DNA of 64,000 nt from Methylobacterium haplocladii (lineage in GTDB: Bacteria > Pseudomonadota > Alphaproteobacteria > Rhizobiales > Beijerinckiaceae): assembly GCF_007992175.1 (NCBI RefSeq), contig NZ_BJZT01000011.1:38989-102988 (forward strand), given 5' to 3'. Of the stretch, positions 18,861-28,291 are shown one piece after another. The notes under the pieces are model-generated. The model was not told the origin of the DNA. It saw nothing but the letters and a program-made list of their open reading frames with translations, and did no database searches. The translations under genes and the position numbers were made by a program. How positions within the stretch are numbered: the first letter of the stretch is position 1; each line of letters starts with the position of its first letter.

Positions 18861-20372
18861 TCAGTGCCGGGCCGCCGCGATCGCAGGGCCTGAGAAGTGC
18901 GAGGCGGCGAGCTCGTCGCCCGGGCTGCGCGCGGAGAACCGGGTCGCGACGACTGCGATGGCGAAGATGTCCTCCGGGGCCGTATCGGGCTTCGTCTGGA
19001 TCGCGGCGAGGCGGATCGGCGCGTCGCGTCGGGCAGGTTCGGATGCGCCCTGCGCCGAGGTCGAGAACAATGCGCGCAGGTGATCGCGGGAATCGGCTTC
19101 GGAGGGAAGAAGGCTGACCGGTTTCGCCACCGCCTCGCTGGAGGCGAGCGCCATGCCGGAGAGGCCGGCATCGCCGATCCCGGCGACCTTGACCGGACGT
19201 CCCGGCGGCAGCGGGGCGGCGAGGGCCGCCGCGATGGCGGCGAATTCGGCGGGCCGGCGCGGCGGCAGCGGGGCGACCCGTGCCTCCTGGCTCTTGGGTG
19301 CAGCATCGGCCTCACCGGTGAGCAGGGCCTTGGCGGAGGGCGCCTTGCCCTGACGGCTCAGCATGGCCTCGCGCAGGGCTTCCGTACTGTTCGGCGCGGC
19401 ATAGGCCAGCGCCTGCTTGGCGCCGGTGGCGTCCTCGGGATCGGCGCTGGCGACGGCGATGGTGGACTTGCCGCGGGCCTTGCCCGGCGTGGCGGCCGGT
19501 GTCGGCGCGGGCGAGGAATTGGAATCGCTGCCGAAGAGGCCGGCGAAGAAGCCCTTGATGCCGGGGCCGTCGTCGGTCGGGTCGGCGGAGGCGACCGCCG
19601 TGTAGCCGAGCACGGTGCCGCCGCGGGCCAACACCTCGGCGCGGGCCTCTTCGTAGCGGGCGAAGGGCTTGCCGTCGGCCGGAAGGTGGACGGTCTTGCC
19701 GTCGGGGAAGATCTTTGCGAGCTGGTCGCGGCTCATGCGCGGCCAGGCGCGCACCGAGCCGACGTCGAGATGCACGAAGGGCGAGCCCGAGCGCGGATAC
19801 CAACCGACGCCGCCGCGCTGCAGCCGGATGCCGGCGGCCCGGATGTCGTCGACCGAGGCATCGGTCATGAAGAAGTCCATGGCCTTGCCGAGCATGTGCT
19901 GGCTCTGCTCGGCGACCCCGGATGAGCGACGGCGCAGCATGCCGTTGGTCTTGGGGCTGCGATAGCCGCAGACGATGCGGAGCGGCGCCGTCGAGCCGAC
20001 CGAGCGCTGCGCCTCCCAGACCACGTCGAACAGGCGCGGGTCCATCTTGGTGGCGTCGGCCTCGCGCCAGTCGCGCAGGAGCCAGTTGAGCTGGTCGAGG
20101 GCGGCGCGATCGTAGCGCCCGTCACGCTTGAACGTGATCGTCGCGCTTTCCTTGGTGTGCTCGTGGATCAGCGACAGCGTGCGGGTGTCGCCGTTGGCCA
20201 CCGCGTTCTCGGTCTCGACGGTGCCGGCCAGCATTGCGGCGGCGACGAAGGCCAAGATCGAGGCCGAGCGTTTCGAGACGGGACGCCGGGGAGTCGGGTC
20301 GCTATTCCGGCGCAGGAGGCCGAGGGGCTGCCGGGCGAAAGCGCCGGCCCGATCTCGCAGCGATGTCAGCAC
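18861..20372 (-). CDS. DUF882 / M15-type murein peptidase with long C-terminal extension
   Basis: About 503 residues. The GTG at 20372 is chosen because GAGGGG lies 8 nt upstream. The N-terminus has a hydrophobic export segment (ILAFVAAAMLAGTVE). The DUF882 (peptidase M15_2, YcbK-like) domain, about residues 60-210, has LRIVCGYRSPKTNGML, SQHMLGKAMDFFM with the zinc His and Asp, and PFVHLDVGSVRAW. The last 280 residues are Ala/Pro-rich with repeated PLPPRRPAEF and PLPPGRPVKV pieces and look disordered. It is probably a periplasmic peptidoglycan DD/LD-peptidase. The L,D-transpeptidase gene is upstream on the same strand. Confidence 0.85.
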   Translation of the reverse strand: MLTSLRDRAGAFARQPLGLLRRNSDPTPRRPVSKRSASILAFVAAAMLAGTVETENAVANGDTRTLSLIHEHTKESATITFKRDGRYDRAALDQLNWLLRDWREADATKMDPRLFDVVWEAQRSVGSTAPLRIVCGYRSPKTNGMLRRRSSGVAEQSQHMLGKAMDFFMTDASVDDIRAAGIRLQRGGVGWYPRSGSPFVHLDVGSVRAWPRMSRDQLAKIFPDGKTVHLPADGKPFARYEEARAEVLARGGTVLGYTAVASADPTDDGPGIKGFFAGLFGSDSNSSPAPTPAATPGKARGKSTIAVASADPEDATGAKQALAYAAPNSTEALREAMLSRQGKAPSAKALLTGEADAAPKSQEARVAPLPPRRPAEFAAIAAALAAPLPPGRPVKVAGIGDAGLSGMALASSEAVAKPVSLLPSEADSRDHLRALFSTSAQGASEPARRDAPIRLAAIQTKPDTAPEDIFAIAVVATRFSARSPGDELAASHFSGPAIAAARH

Positions 20373-20395
20373 GATGGTCACCCCTCGCAGACGGC

Positions 20396-20426
20396 ATGAC
20401 GCGCTGTGCCGGGCACAGGGCGTCAT
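20396..20426. repeat. 31-bp near-perfect palindrome upstream of the DUF882 gene
   Basis: ATGACGCGCTGTGCC (20396-20410) and GGCACAGGGCGTCAT (20412-20426) flank one base and pair with a single mismatch. The element ends 24 bp upstream of the chosen GTG start. The position and symmetry fit an operator for a dimeric regulator, or a leader hairpin. Confidence 0.6.
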
Positions 20427-20660
20427 GGTGAACGCAAGGTTGTCGAAAACCGTAAAGGCGCGGTTATCGGATCCTGATGCTGCTCACCTTCCCGTGATCG
20501 AGCTAAAGCTCAACCGTGGCGGAATCGTGCCGGGCAAGAGCGAGGGGGCACCTCGACGTTGGATAGCTCCGATCGAGGCCGCGTGTTGCCAAACTGCCCG
20601 CATCTCCAGGACATCATGGCTTACGGCCGTTGGAGCCACCGCCCGCGATCCGGCAGCCCG

Positions 20661-22685
20661 TTACCACCACGTCCGGGAGGCCGACGGCGCCGGTGCGGGC
20701 GTCCAGAGGCCGGGCTCGCCGTATTCCGCTGGAGCGTAGCGCCGCGGCCGCTGGGCAGCGTAGCGCTGCGCGGGTGCGGAATTCGCCTCGCGGCGCGGGC
20801 GAGGGGCGCGGGGGGCGGTGCTCGGCTGGGCCACCGGACCGGGCTGCACGCTTGCCGCGCGGCGCACCGGCTCGATCGGCACCGAGGCCATCGCGCCCGG
20901 CCGGGTCGAGAGGCCCAGCGCCTCCTTGATGCGGGCGTCGTAGCCGTAGAGGTCGGGCAGCGTGCGGTAGGTGCCGCCATCGTCCACGTAGGCGGTGAAA
21001 TAGGCGATGTGGACCGGTAGCTTCTGGGGCAGGCGGATCGAGCGCTCACCCTTGCCGATCAGCTTTCTCAGGCTCGCCTCGGTCCAGCTGTCCGGCAGCA
21101 CGGCGTCGGCGAAGCGGAAGGGGTCGTCGACGCGCACGCAGCCATGGCTGAAGGCGCGCTTCGCGGCCGAGAACAGCGAGCGGTTCGGCGTGTCGTGCAG
21201 GTAGACCGCATGCTGGTTCGGAAACAGGAACTTGATGAACCCCAGCGCATTCCGCTCGCCCGGAGGCTGCCGCAGCGAGATCTGGCCACCGCGCCGCACG
21301 ACCTCGAAACCGCTGGTGCGGCCGGAGGCGAGCATGGTCTTCAGGATCGAGGGCGGCACGAACCAGGACGGGTTCACCACCGCCGTCTCCATGGCCCCCG
21401 AGAAGATCGGGGTCGGCGATTCCGTCTTGCCGACGATCACGCGGGTCTCGTCGCGCATGACGCCGCCGCGATAGACCCGCAGGCGGAACTCGGGGACGTT
21501 GACCAGCACGTAATCGGGCCCGAGCTCGCGCGGCAGCCAACGCCAGCGCTCCATGTTGGAGACGAGTTCCGCCTCGTCGCCGCCGCCGGTGCGCAGGCGG
21601 GCATCGTCCGGGATCGCTAGCGCGATGATGGTGCCGCGGGTCAGATTGCCGTTGTCGGGCAGGCCGCGGCTCCGCTGGAACGCCGCGACCGCGTCGGCGA
21701 CGTCCTTGTCGTAGATGTCCGGATCGCCCGGGCCGGCATCAAGGGTGCCGGCGCTATGATCGGGCAGGCCGAAATGCGCGCGTAGCCGTGGCACGCGCGG
21801 ATCGCGCATGCCGGCCTTGAGCGCGGTGCCCACCGGAATCAGAAGGGTGCCGGTCCGGTTGGTCGTGCTCGGCAGGGCCGGTCCGCGTGCCGCGGCGAGC
21901 CGCTGCTTGAGCGCAAGGTAGCCCGGCTGGTTCGGGTTGTAGGCCTGGAGCCGCTCTCCGGCCTCGGTCCCCGAGACGGCGAGCTGGCCGAGCACGAGGT
22001 CGGCTGACGTCAGGTTCAGATCCGGCGTGATCAGCTTCGAGATCGCGGCGAGGTTGACGCGCCCGCCACGGGCATCGCGGGCATAGAGCACGACAGCGGC
22101 CGAGAGCTTCAACTCGGCATCGGCCAACTCGGCTTCGCTCATCGCGCCGTTGAGCGTCGGGATCGGGTAGGCACCCGGATCGAGCGCGTCCTCACCTGCG
22201 GCGCGGAGCCGCGCGATCACGGATTGCGCAGCTGGCGTAAAGGCCCCCCCCGTAATCCAGACCGGCTTGAAATCGGCGATGGTGTAGAACGCGAGCATTG
22301 CGTCGCGCTCCTTGATGGGCAGGCGCGCCAGCAGCGGCTTGCCGTCCTTGAGGCGTGCGAGGATGGCCTCGCCCTGGCGGTCGAGCGGTTGCGTCGGTGC
22401 GGCCGGCGCAGCGGTGATCGGCTGCTCGTCCTTGGCCGGTTCCTTGAAGTCGGATTGCGGCGGTCCGTCGCTCGTCGGCGGCGAGGTGCCGAGATCGTCG
22501 CCGGCTGCGGCCGACGGCTCGGCCTTCACGGACGAGGAGGGCTCGACGGCGGCGCTGCGGATCGTCGACGGCGCGGGCGTCCGCGTGGCCTGTGCATGCG
22601 CGAGCGTCGCCATGCAGACGGACGATGCCAGAACCGCGGCCAGTACCGCGGAGGTCGTACGCGTGGCGCTTTTGGAAACGCGCAT
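20661..22685 (-). CDS. YcbB-type L,D-transpeptidase
   Basis: A 674-residue exported enzyme that makes 3-3 cross-links in peptidoglycan. GGAGGAG lies 9 nt before the ATG. Residues 1-32 are a signal peptide ending AHAQA. A Pro/Ala-rich stretch is followed by the scaffold domain (ILARLKDGKPLLARLP, FYTIADFKPVWI) and a peptidoglycan-binding module (VADAVAAFQRSRGLPDNG). The YkuD catalytic domain follows with VIVGKTESPTPIFSG and the active site FSHGCVRVDDP (Cys nucleophile). The Arg/Pro-rich C-terminus is low-complexity. Co-oriented with the DUF882 peptidase. Confidence 0.92.
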   Translation of the reverse strand: MRVSKSATRTTSAVLAAVLASSVCMATLAHAQATRTPAPSTIRSAAVEPSSSVKAEPSAAAGDDLGTSPPTSDGPPQSDFKEPAKDEQPITAAPAAPTQPLDRQGEAILARLKDGKPLLARLPIKERDAMLAFYTIADFKPVWITGGAFTPAAQSVIARLRAAGEDALDPGAYPIPTLNGAMSEAELADAELKLSAAVVLYARDARGGRVNLAAISKLITPDLNLTSADLVLGQLAVSGTEAGERLQAYNPNQPGYLALKQRLAAARGPALPSTTNRTGTLLIPVGTALKAGMRDPRVPRLRAHFGLPDHSAGTLDAGPGDPDIYDKDVADAVAAFQRSRGLPDNGNLTRGTIIALAIPDDARLRTGGGDEAELVSNMERWRWLPRELGPDYVLVNVPEFRLRVYRGGVMRDETRVIVGKTESPTPIFSGAMETAVVNPSWFVPPSILKTMLASGRTSGFEVVRRGGQISLRQPPGERNALGFIKFLFPNQHAVYLHDTPNRSLFSAAKRAFSHGCVRVDDPFRFADAVLPDSWTEASLRKLIGKGERSIRLPQKLPVHIAYFTAYVDDGGTYRTLPDLYGYDARIKEALGLSTRPGAMASVPIEPVRRAASVQPGPVAQPSTAPRAPRPRREANSAPAQRYAAQRPRRYAPAEYGEPGLWTPAPAPSASRTWW

Positions 22686-22956
22686 GACGAAAGTCTCCTC
22701 CGATACAGCCCAAGGCTATACGGACTCTATGATTATCGTCTTAAGCGCGGCCGTGTGCAACCGCACCGTTCGATCGAGGACGAGCGCCCGCCCGATCAGA
22801 GTCGATCCGGCGCGACTCTCAGTTTTTATTGAACCCCGGATACGTCCCGAAAGCCACATGCGGCCCTACAAGCAGCGCGTCGGGATTGGCGTGGTCGGTC
22901 TGCGGGCCGCAATGCGCGTTCTCGACGAACCGGAACCCACGCCGGAGGAGCGCACC

Positions 22957-24450
22957 TCAGGCTGCGGCTTCGTCCACCTTGTCGCCGTCGTCGAGGCCGA
23001 GGTCCTTGAGCTTGCGGTAAAGGGTGGATCGGCCGATTCCAAGGCGGCGCGACACCTCCGACATCCGGCCACGGTAGAACTGCAGGGCGAAGCGGATCAC
23101 CTCGGCCTCGATCTCCTCCATGGTCTTCATCTCGCTGGTATCCTCGACGACCAGCGACATCGCATGGGGGTCGCGCACCTCGACGCGCACGATCTCGCGA
23201 ACCGGCTCCAGTGCGCCGGCCGGCAGCGACGGCTGGTTCGGCAGCGGCGGGATGCGCACGTCGAAGCCGTCGACCTGCGCGGCGATCTGCGGAAACTCGG
23301 TGACCGAGAGCTCGTCGCCGTCGGCCAGCACCACGGCGCGGAACAGCGCGTTCTCCAGTTGCCGGACGTTGCCGGGCCAGGGGTAGCGGGTCAGCAGCGC
23401 CATCGCCTCGGCCGAGATGCCGCGCAGGCGCTTGCCCTCTTCCGCCGCGAAGCGGGCGCAGAACGAGCGGGCGAGATCCGGGATGTCCTCGCGGCGCGCC
23501 CGCAGGGGCGGCAGAGTCATCGGGAAGACGTTGAGGCGGTAGTAGAGGTCCTCGCGGAACTTGCCCTGCTTCACGAGGTCGAGCAGCGAGCGATTGGTGG
23601 CCGAGATCAGCCGGATGTCCACGCGCACGCTGCGCTTGGCCCCGACCGGATCGACCTCGCCCTCCTGCAGGGCACGCAGCAGCTTCACCTGCGCATCGAG
23701 AGGCAGTTCGCCGATCTCGTCGAGGAAGAGCGTACCGCCCGAGGCCTCGACGAACTTGCCGGCATGGCGCTCGGTGGCGCCGGTGAAGGCACCCTTCTCG
23801 TGGCCGAACAGGGTCGATTCGACGAGGTTGTCGGGGATCGCCCCGCAATTGACGGTGACGAAGGGCTTTCCGCGGCGCTCGCCCGAGCCCTGGATGGCGC
23901 GGGCCAGCACCTCCTTGCCGACGCCGGATTCGCCTTCGATCAGGACGGGGATGTTGGACTTCGCCGAACGTTCGGCGAGCCGCATCACCCGGTCCATGTC
24001 GGGGCTCTTCGAGCTGAGATCCTTGAAGCCCAGCGCTCCCGAGGCGCGGCGGCGCATGCGCCGGACCTCTTCTTCAAGCTGGTCGACCCGCAGCGCGTTC
24101 TTGATGGAGACCTGTAGGCGCTCGGCCCCGGCGGGCTTCACCACGAAATCGACGGCGCCGGCGCGCATGGCGTTGACCACCGCGTCGATCGAGCCGTTCG
24201 AGGTCTGCACGATCACCGGCGTGTCGATGCCGGCCTTGCGCATCTCACTCATGACGCCGAGGCCGTCGAGGCCGCCGGGCATGACCATGTCGAGGAGGAC
24301 GACGTCGATCTCGCCGCCGGCCCGCAGGGCGTTGAGGCCGTCCAGCCCGTTCTCGGCGACGCGAGGCTCGAAACCGAGGCGGCGCACCATGCTTTCGGCG
24401 AGGCGGCGCTGCACCGGATCGTCGTCCACGATCAGAACGGTGGTCGACAT
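22957..24450 (-). CDS. Sigma-54-dependent NtrC-family response regulator
   Basis: A 497-residue cytosolic regulator. The receiver domain (1-120) has TTVLIVDDDPVQ and the phospho-acceptor Asp54 in VVLLDMVMPGG. The AAA+ domain has Walker A GESGVGKE, the sigma-54 contact loop GAFTGA, Walker B GGTLFLDEIGEL and the second-region-of-homology arginines (RREDIPDLAR). The C-terminal Fis-type helix-turn-helix is EVSRRLGIGRSTLYRKLKDLG. GAGGGA is 5 nt before the ATG. No partner kinase lies next to it, so its signal is unknown. It could serve the adjacent cell-wall genes, which is only inference from position. Confidence 0.9.
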   Translation of the reverse strand: MSTTVLIVDDDPVQRRLAESMVRRLGFEPRVAENGLDGLNALRAGGEIDVVLLDMVMPGGLDGLGVMSEMRKAGIDTPVIVQTSNGSIDAVVNAMRAGAVDFVVKPAGAERLQVSIKNALRVDQLEEEVRRMRRRASGALGFKDLSSKSPDMDRVMRLAERSAKSNIPVLIEGESGVGKEVLARAIQGSGERRGKPFVTVNCGAIPDNLVESTLFGHEKGAFTGATERHAGKFVEASGGTLFLDEIGELPLDAQVKLLRALQEGEVDPVGAKRSVRVDIRLISATNRSLLDLVKQGKFREDLYYRLNVFPMTLPPLRARREDIPDLARSFCARFAAEEGKRLRGISAEAMALLTRYPWPGNVRQLENALFRAVVLADGDELSVTEFPQIAAQVDGFDVRIPPLPNQPSLPAGALEPVREIVRVEVRDPHAMSLVVEDTSEMKTMEEIEAEVIRFALQFYRGRMSEVSRRLGIGRSTLYRKLKDLGLDDGDKVDEAAA

Positions 24451-24751
24451 GCGGATCCCTCGCTTCGTGGTTGGGGACAGCCGACCGCACGTCCGGATCG
24501 CCTCGTGGCTCGTGGCGACCGAAGGGTTCCTTGCGGACTGTTCCGTTTCGAAGCGTAGGGTCGCCGAAGAGCGTAAAGCTCCGCTTAACGACGATGCGGG
24601 TTTTTGGCGGGAACCGCGAGAACCGGCTTCCTGGCCACCAGACCGAACCGGAAACTGCGCCGCCGCGTTGATCGGCCGCCCTGGCACGCGATATCAGACG
24701 CTCAGACCACTGGATGGAGCGGCCCCGACGCCGCCGGAGAGCAGGACCCCC
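24451..24751. other. 301-bp divergent promoter region
   Basis: It separates the NtrC-type regulator from the M3 peptidase. I see no gene and no convincing sigma-54 (-24/-12) site. AGGA lies close to the peptidase ATG. Confidence 0.4.
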
Positions 24752-26623
24752 ATGTCGAGCCGAGTCGCAGCGCCTGCGGGACTTCCGACGGCCGCGCAGA
24801 GCCTCGCCACCGCGAAGGCCATGGCCCACGCTGTCGATCTCGGCGCGCTGCCGGAATGGAACCTGAGCGATCTCTATTCCGGCATCGACGCGCCCGAATT
24901 CCGCGCCGACCTCGCCAGGGCCGAGGCCGAGTGCAAGGCGTTCGCCGCGGACTATGCCGGTCGGATCGCGGCCCTGGCCGAGGGCCCGGACGCGTCCGAA
25001 AAACTCGGGGCGGTGGTGAAGGCCTACGAGGCGATCGAGGATCTGCTCGGGCGGTTGATGTCGTTCGCCGGCCTCGTCTATTCCGGCGACACCACCGACG
25101 AGGCGCGCGCCAAGTTCTATGGCGACACCCGCGAACGCCTGACGACCGCGTCGGGCGATCTGCTGTTCTTCGGCCTCGAACTCAACCGCGTCGACGATGC
25201 GGTGATGGACACGGCCATGGCCGCGGGCCCGCTCGCCCATTTCCGGCCCTGGATCGACGACCTCCGCAAGGAGAAACCGTTCCAGCTCGACGACCGCATC
25301 GAAAAGCTCTTTCTCGAAAAGTCGGTCACGGCGAGCGCCGCCTGGGATCGCCTCTTCAACGAGACCATCGCGGCTTTGCGCTTCCCCGTCGGCGGCGAGA
25401 AGCTGCCGTTGGAGCCCGCGCTGAACAAGCTGCAGGACCCCGACGCCACCGTCCGCCAGGAGGCGGCAGCCGCGATCGGCGAGACCCTGCGGAGCAACCT
25501 GCGCATCTTCACGCTGATCACCAACACGCTCGCCAAGGACAAGGAGATCTCCGACCGCTGGCGCGGCTTCAAGGACGTCGCCGACGCCCGCCACCTCTCG
25601 AACCGGGTCGAGCCGGAGGTCGTCGCCGCCCTGGTCGAGGCCGTGCGCGCGGCCTATCCGCGCCTGTCGCACCGTTACTACAAGCTCAAGGCCAAGTGGT
25701 TCGGCGTCGAGGCGCTACCCTACTGGGACCGCAACGCGCCGCTGCCGAAGGTCGAGCAGCGCACCATCCCCTGGGCCCAGGCGCGCGACACGGTGCTCGA
25801 CGCCTACGGTGCCTTCTCCCCGGAGATGGCCGGCATCGCCAAGAAATTCTTCGACGACGGCTGGATCGACGCGCCGACCCGGCCGGGCAAGGCGCCGGGT
25901 GCCTTCGCCCACCCGACCGTGCCTTCGGCCCACCCGTATGTGCTGGTGAATTACCAGGGCAAACCGCGGGACGTGATGACGCTGGCGCACGAACTCGGCC
26001 ACGGGGTGCATCAGGTGCTCGCTGCCGGCAACGGCGCGCTGATGGCGCCGACGCCTCTGACCCTCGCCGAGACAGCCAGCGTCTTCGGTGAGATGCTGAC
26101 CTTCCGACGGCTCCTCGCCGCCACGCAGGACACGACCCAGCGCCGCGCCATGCTCGCCGCCAAGGTCGAGGACATGATCAACACGGTGGTGCGCCAGATC
26201 GCGTTCTACTCGTTCGAGCGGAAGGTCCACCTTGCCCGCGCCGAGGGCGAACTCACCGCCGAGCGGATCAACGAACTCTGGATGTCGGTACAGGCCGAGA
26301 GCCTCGGGCCGGCCATCGCCCTCGACAAGGGCTACGAGCCGTTCTGGGCCTACATCCCGCACTTCATCCATTCGCCGTTCTACGTCTACGCCTACGCCTT
26401 CGGCGACTGCCTCGTGAACTCGCTCTACGGTGTTTACGCCAAGGCCGAGGATGGCTTCGTCGAGCGTTACTTCGCGCTCCTCAAAGCCGGCGGCTCGAAG
26501 CCCTACGGCGAGTTGCTCGAACCGTTCGGCCTCGACGCCACCGACCCGGCTTTCTGGCAGATCGGACTCGGCATGATCGAGGAGATGATCGTGGAACTGG
26601 AAGGGATGGAAGACGCCGCCTGA
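24752..26623 (+). CDS. M3 family oligoendopeptidase (PepF-type)
   Basis: A 623-residue cytosolic zinc metallopeptidase that degrades oligopeptides. The active site VMTLAHELGHGVHQVL lies at about residues 408-423 with the HExxH pair His413/His417. The third ligand Glu is in LTLAETASVFGEML. The N-terminal helical domain (LGALPEWNLSDLYSGID) and KLQDPDATVRQEAA match PepF/M3B proteins. The C-terminal PHFIHSPFYVYAYAFG is conserved. The ATG at 24752 is used. The very long open frame upstream is antisense to the regulator. Monocistronic. Confidence 0.92.
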   Translation: MSSRVAAPAGLPTAAQSLATAKAMAHAVDLGALPEWNLSDLYSGIDAPEFRADLARAEAECKAFAADYAGRIAALAEGPDASEKLGAVVKAYEAIEDLLGRLMSFAGLVYSGDTTDEARAKFYGDTRERLTTASGDLLFFGLELNRVDDAVMDTAMAAGPLAHFRPWIDDLRKEKPFQLDDRIEKLFLEKSVTASAAWDRLFNETIAALRFPVGGEKLPLEPALNKLQDPDATVRQEAAAAIGETLRSNLRIFTLITNTLAKDKEISDRWRGFKDVADARHLSNRVEPEVVAALVEAVRAAYPRLSHRYYKLKAKWFGVEALPYWDRNAPLPKVEQRTIPWAQARDTVLDAYGAFSPEMAGIAKKFFDDGWIDAPTRPGKAPGAFAHPTVPSAHPYVLVNYQGKPRDVMTLAHELGHGVHQVLAAGNGALMAPTPLTLAETASVFGEMLTFRRLLAATQDTTQRRAMLAAKVEDMINTVVRQIAFYSFERKVHLARAEGELTAERINELWMSVQAESLGPAIALDKGYEPFWAYIPHFIHSPFYVYAYAFGDCLVNSLYGVYAKAEDGFVERYFALLKAGGSKPYGELLEPFGLDATDPAFWQIGLGMIEEMIVELEGMEDAA

Positions 26624-26720
26624 GGGGCTCCGAGGCCGCGCCGGAGGACGTAGAGGCAGGGGCCTGACGCGATTGGGCGGCCTGCTTGGTACCGCTGCGT
26701 TTCCCGAGGCCGGCGCGTCC

Positions 26721-27431
26721 TCAGGGCGGCGTCACACGGCGCAGCGTCAGGTTGCAGCGGCCGCCGGCCGGCAGGACGCGGGACAGCAGAACGCCGAGCT
26801 GGCCGTCCTGCGACTGAGCGGCATCGAACAACTGCGGCGGCGCGTCGATGAGGCGATCGACGCCGTGGTGGATCAATCGCGACGCTCCGCCGATGACGAG
26901 GGCGTCGCCAGCGGCGAGGCGGATCGAGCGGGTCGGGTCCGAGCGCTTCAGGCCGCCGTAGCGAAACAGGGCCGTCGCTCCCAACGACAGCGAGACGACG
27001 GGCGCTGCGAGATCGCTTTCGTCGCGGTCCTGGTGGAGGCCCATGCGGGCGCCGGCACCGTAGAAGTTCACGAGGCAGGCCTGCGGGGCCGCCGGGTATC
27101 CGCCGAGGGCGTCCCAGGCCCGGAGCGCCGTCGCCGGGATCGCCGGCCAGGGCCGTCCGGTCTCGGGATGGGTCGGCTGGTAGCGGTAGCCGGCCCGGTC
27201 CGAGACCCAGCCGAGCGGGCCGCAATTCGTCATCCGCACCGAGAACGGCTTGTCCGTCCGCGGCATCCGCGGGGTGTAGGGCGGGGCGAGGTCGAGGGCC
27301 GCCGCCAGCTCGGCCGCCAGCCGCTGCTGCGCCTCGGCATCCAGCCAGCCCGAATGGTGGATCAGGCCCGGGGCGAGTTCGACGGGCTCCGGCCTCTGCA
27401 TGTCGGACGCGAACTCCACACCGTCGCTCAT
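26721..27431 (-). CDS. alkB: AlkB-type Fe(II)/2-oxoglutarate dioxygenase
   Basis: A 236-residue DNA/RNA repair enzyme that oxidatively removes methyl adducts from 1-methyladenine and 3-methylcytosine. The iron ligands are HxD in RMGLHQDRDESD and the distal His in RLIHHGVDR. RCNLTLRRV holds the 2-oxoglutarate-binding arginines. QACLVNFYGAGARMG and VSLSLGATALFRYGG are typical, as is the N-terminal LAPGLIHHSGWLD. It sits 60 bp downstream of gpmA on the same strand and may share its transcript. No ada or other adaptive-response gene is near. Confidence 0.92.
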   Translation of the reverse strand: MSDGVEFASDMQRPEPVELAPGLIHHSGWLDAEAQQRLAAELAAALDLAPPYTPRMPRTDKPFSVRMTNCGPLGWVSDRAGYRYQPTHPETGRPWPAIPATALRAWDALGGYPAAPQACLVNFYGAGARMGLHQDRDESDLAAPVVSLSLGATALFRYGGLKRSDPTRSIRLAAGDALVIGGASRLIHHGVDRLIDAPPQLFDAAQSQDGQLGVLLSRVLPAGGRCNLTLRRVTPP

Positions 27432-27491
27432 CCGTGATGGGCGACGGCAAGCGCGAATGCGCGTCGCGGCTCGTGTTGCAGGCGCATACGA

Positions 27492-28130
27492 TCAGATGTC
27501 GTGGTCGATATCTTTGTCCAGCGAGGACTTCGACTCGACCGTGGTGTCGGCCTTGAGCTGGTAGACCAGCGGGATGCCGGTGGCGATTTCGAGGCTCGCA
27601 ATGGTCTTGGTGGTCATGCCGTCGAGGACCATGACCAGCGCGCGGAGCGAGTTGCCGTGCGCGGCGACCAGCACCGACTCGCCGGCCATCACACGGGGCA
27701 GGATGGTCTGGATGTAGTAGGGCAGCACCCGCGCGGCGGTGTCCCTCAGGCTCTCGCCGCCGGGCGGCGGCACGTCGTAGGAGCGGCGCCACTGGTGGAC
27801 CTGCTCGTCGCCCCAGCGCTGGCGGGCGTCGTCCTTGTTGAGCCCCGAGAGGTCGCCGTAGTCGCGCTCGTTCAGGGCCTCGGCCCGGATCGTCTCGACA
27901 TCGCTCTGGCCCATCGCCTCCAGCATCAGGGAGCAGGTGCGCTGCGCCCGCTTGAGGTTCGAGGTGAAGGCGACGTCGAAATGATGACCCTGCGTCTTGA
28001 GCCAACGCCCGGCCGTATGGGCCTCCTCGACGCCGAGCTCGGTCAGGTCGGGATCGCGCCAGCCGGTGAAGAGCTTCTTGAGGTTCCACTCGCTCTGACC
28101 GTGGCGAGCGAGGACGAGGAGGCGCTCCAT
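27492..28130 (-). CDS. gpmA: 2,3-bisphosphoglycerate-dependent phosphoglycerate mutase
   Basis: 212 residues. It interconverts 3- and 2-phosphoglycerate in glycolysis/gluconeogenesis, a step also needed in the serine cycle of methylotrophs. The catalytic [13 protein letters not shown] is at the very N-terminus. [44 protein letters not shown] and the second catalytic His in [14 protein letters not shown] are all present. I chose the ATG at 28130 (GGAG 9 nt upstream). The ATG at 28136 adds two residues but has a 3-nt spacer. dapB lies 161 bp upstream on the same strand. Confidence 0.95.
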   Translation of the reverse strand: MERLLVLARHGQSEWNLKKLFTGWRDPDLTELGVEEAHTAGRWLKTQGHHFDVAFTSNLKRAQRTCSLMLEAMGQSDVETIRAEALNERDYGDLSGLNKDDARQRWGDEQVHQWRRSYDVPPPGGESLRDTAARVLPYYIQTILPRVMAGESVLVAAHGNSLRALVMVLDGMTTKTIASLEIATGIPLVYQLKADTTVESKSSLDKDIDHDI

Positions 28131-28291
28131 GGACATGGACTCCGGACGGTGATGATCTCGCGGCGGATAGAGCCGCGTGCGCCTGAACGCGCCCTGACCG
28201 CCGGCTCCTAGCAGAGGGCGGGCCGGCTCCCAAGCGCGGGGCACGCATCGGTCGGGAAGCGCGCCCCCGACTTTGGTCTACCGTAAAGGCC

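Noticed and set aside
24690..24705. TGGCACG as a possible sigma-54 -24 element
   Set aside because: No TTGC element at the required spacing follows.
23561..26623. 1020-residue version of the M3 peptidase
   Set aside because: The N-terminal 397 codons lie antisense to the NtrC-type regulator. The peptidase family sequence begins just after the ATG at 24752.
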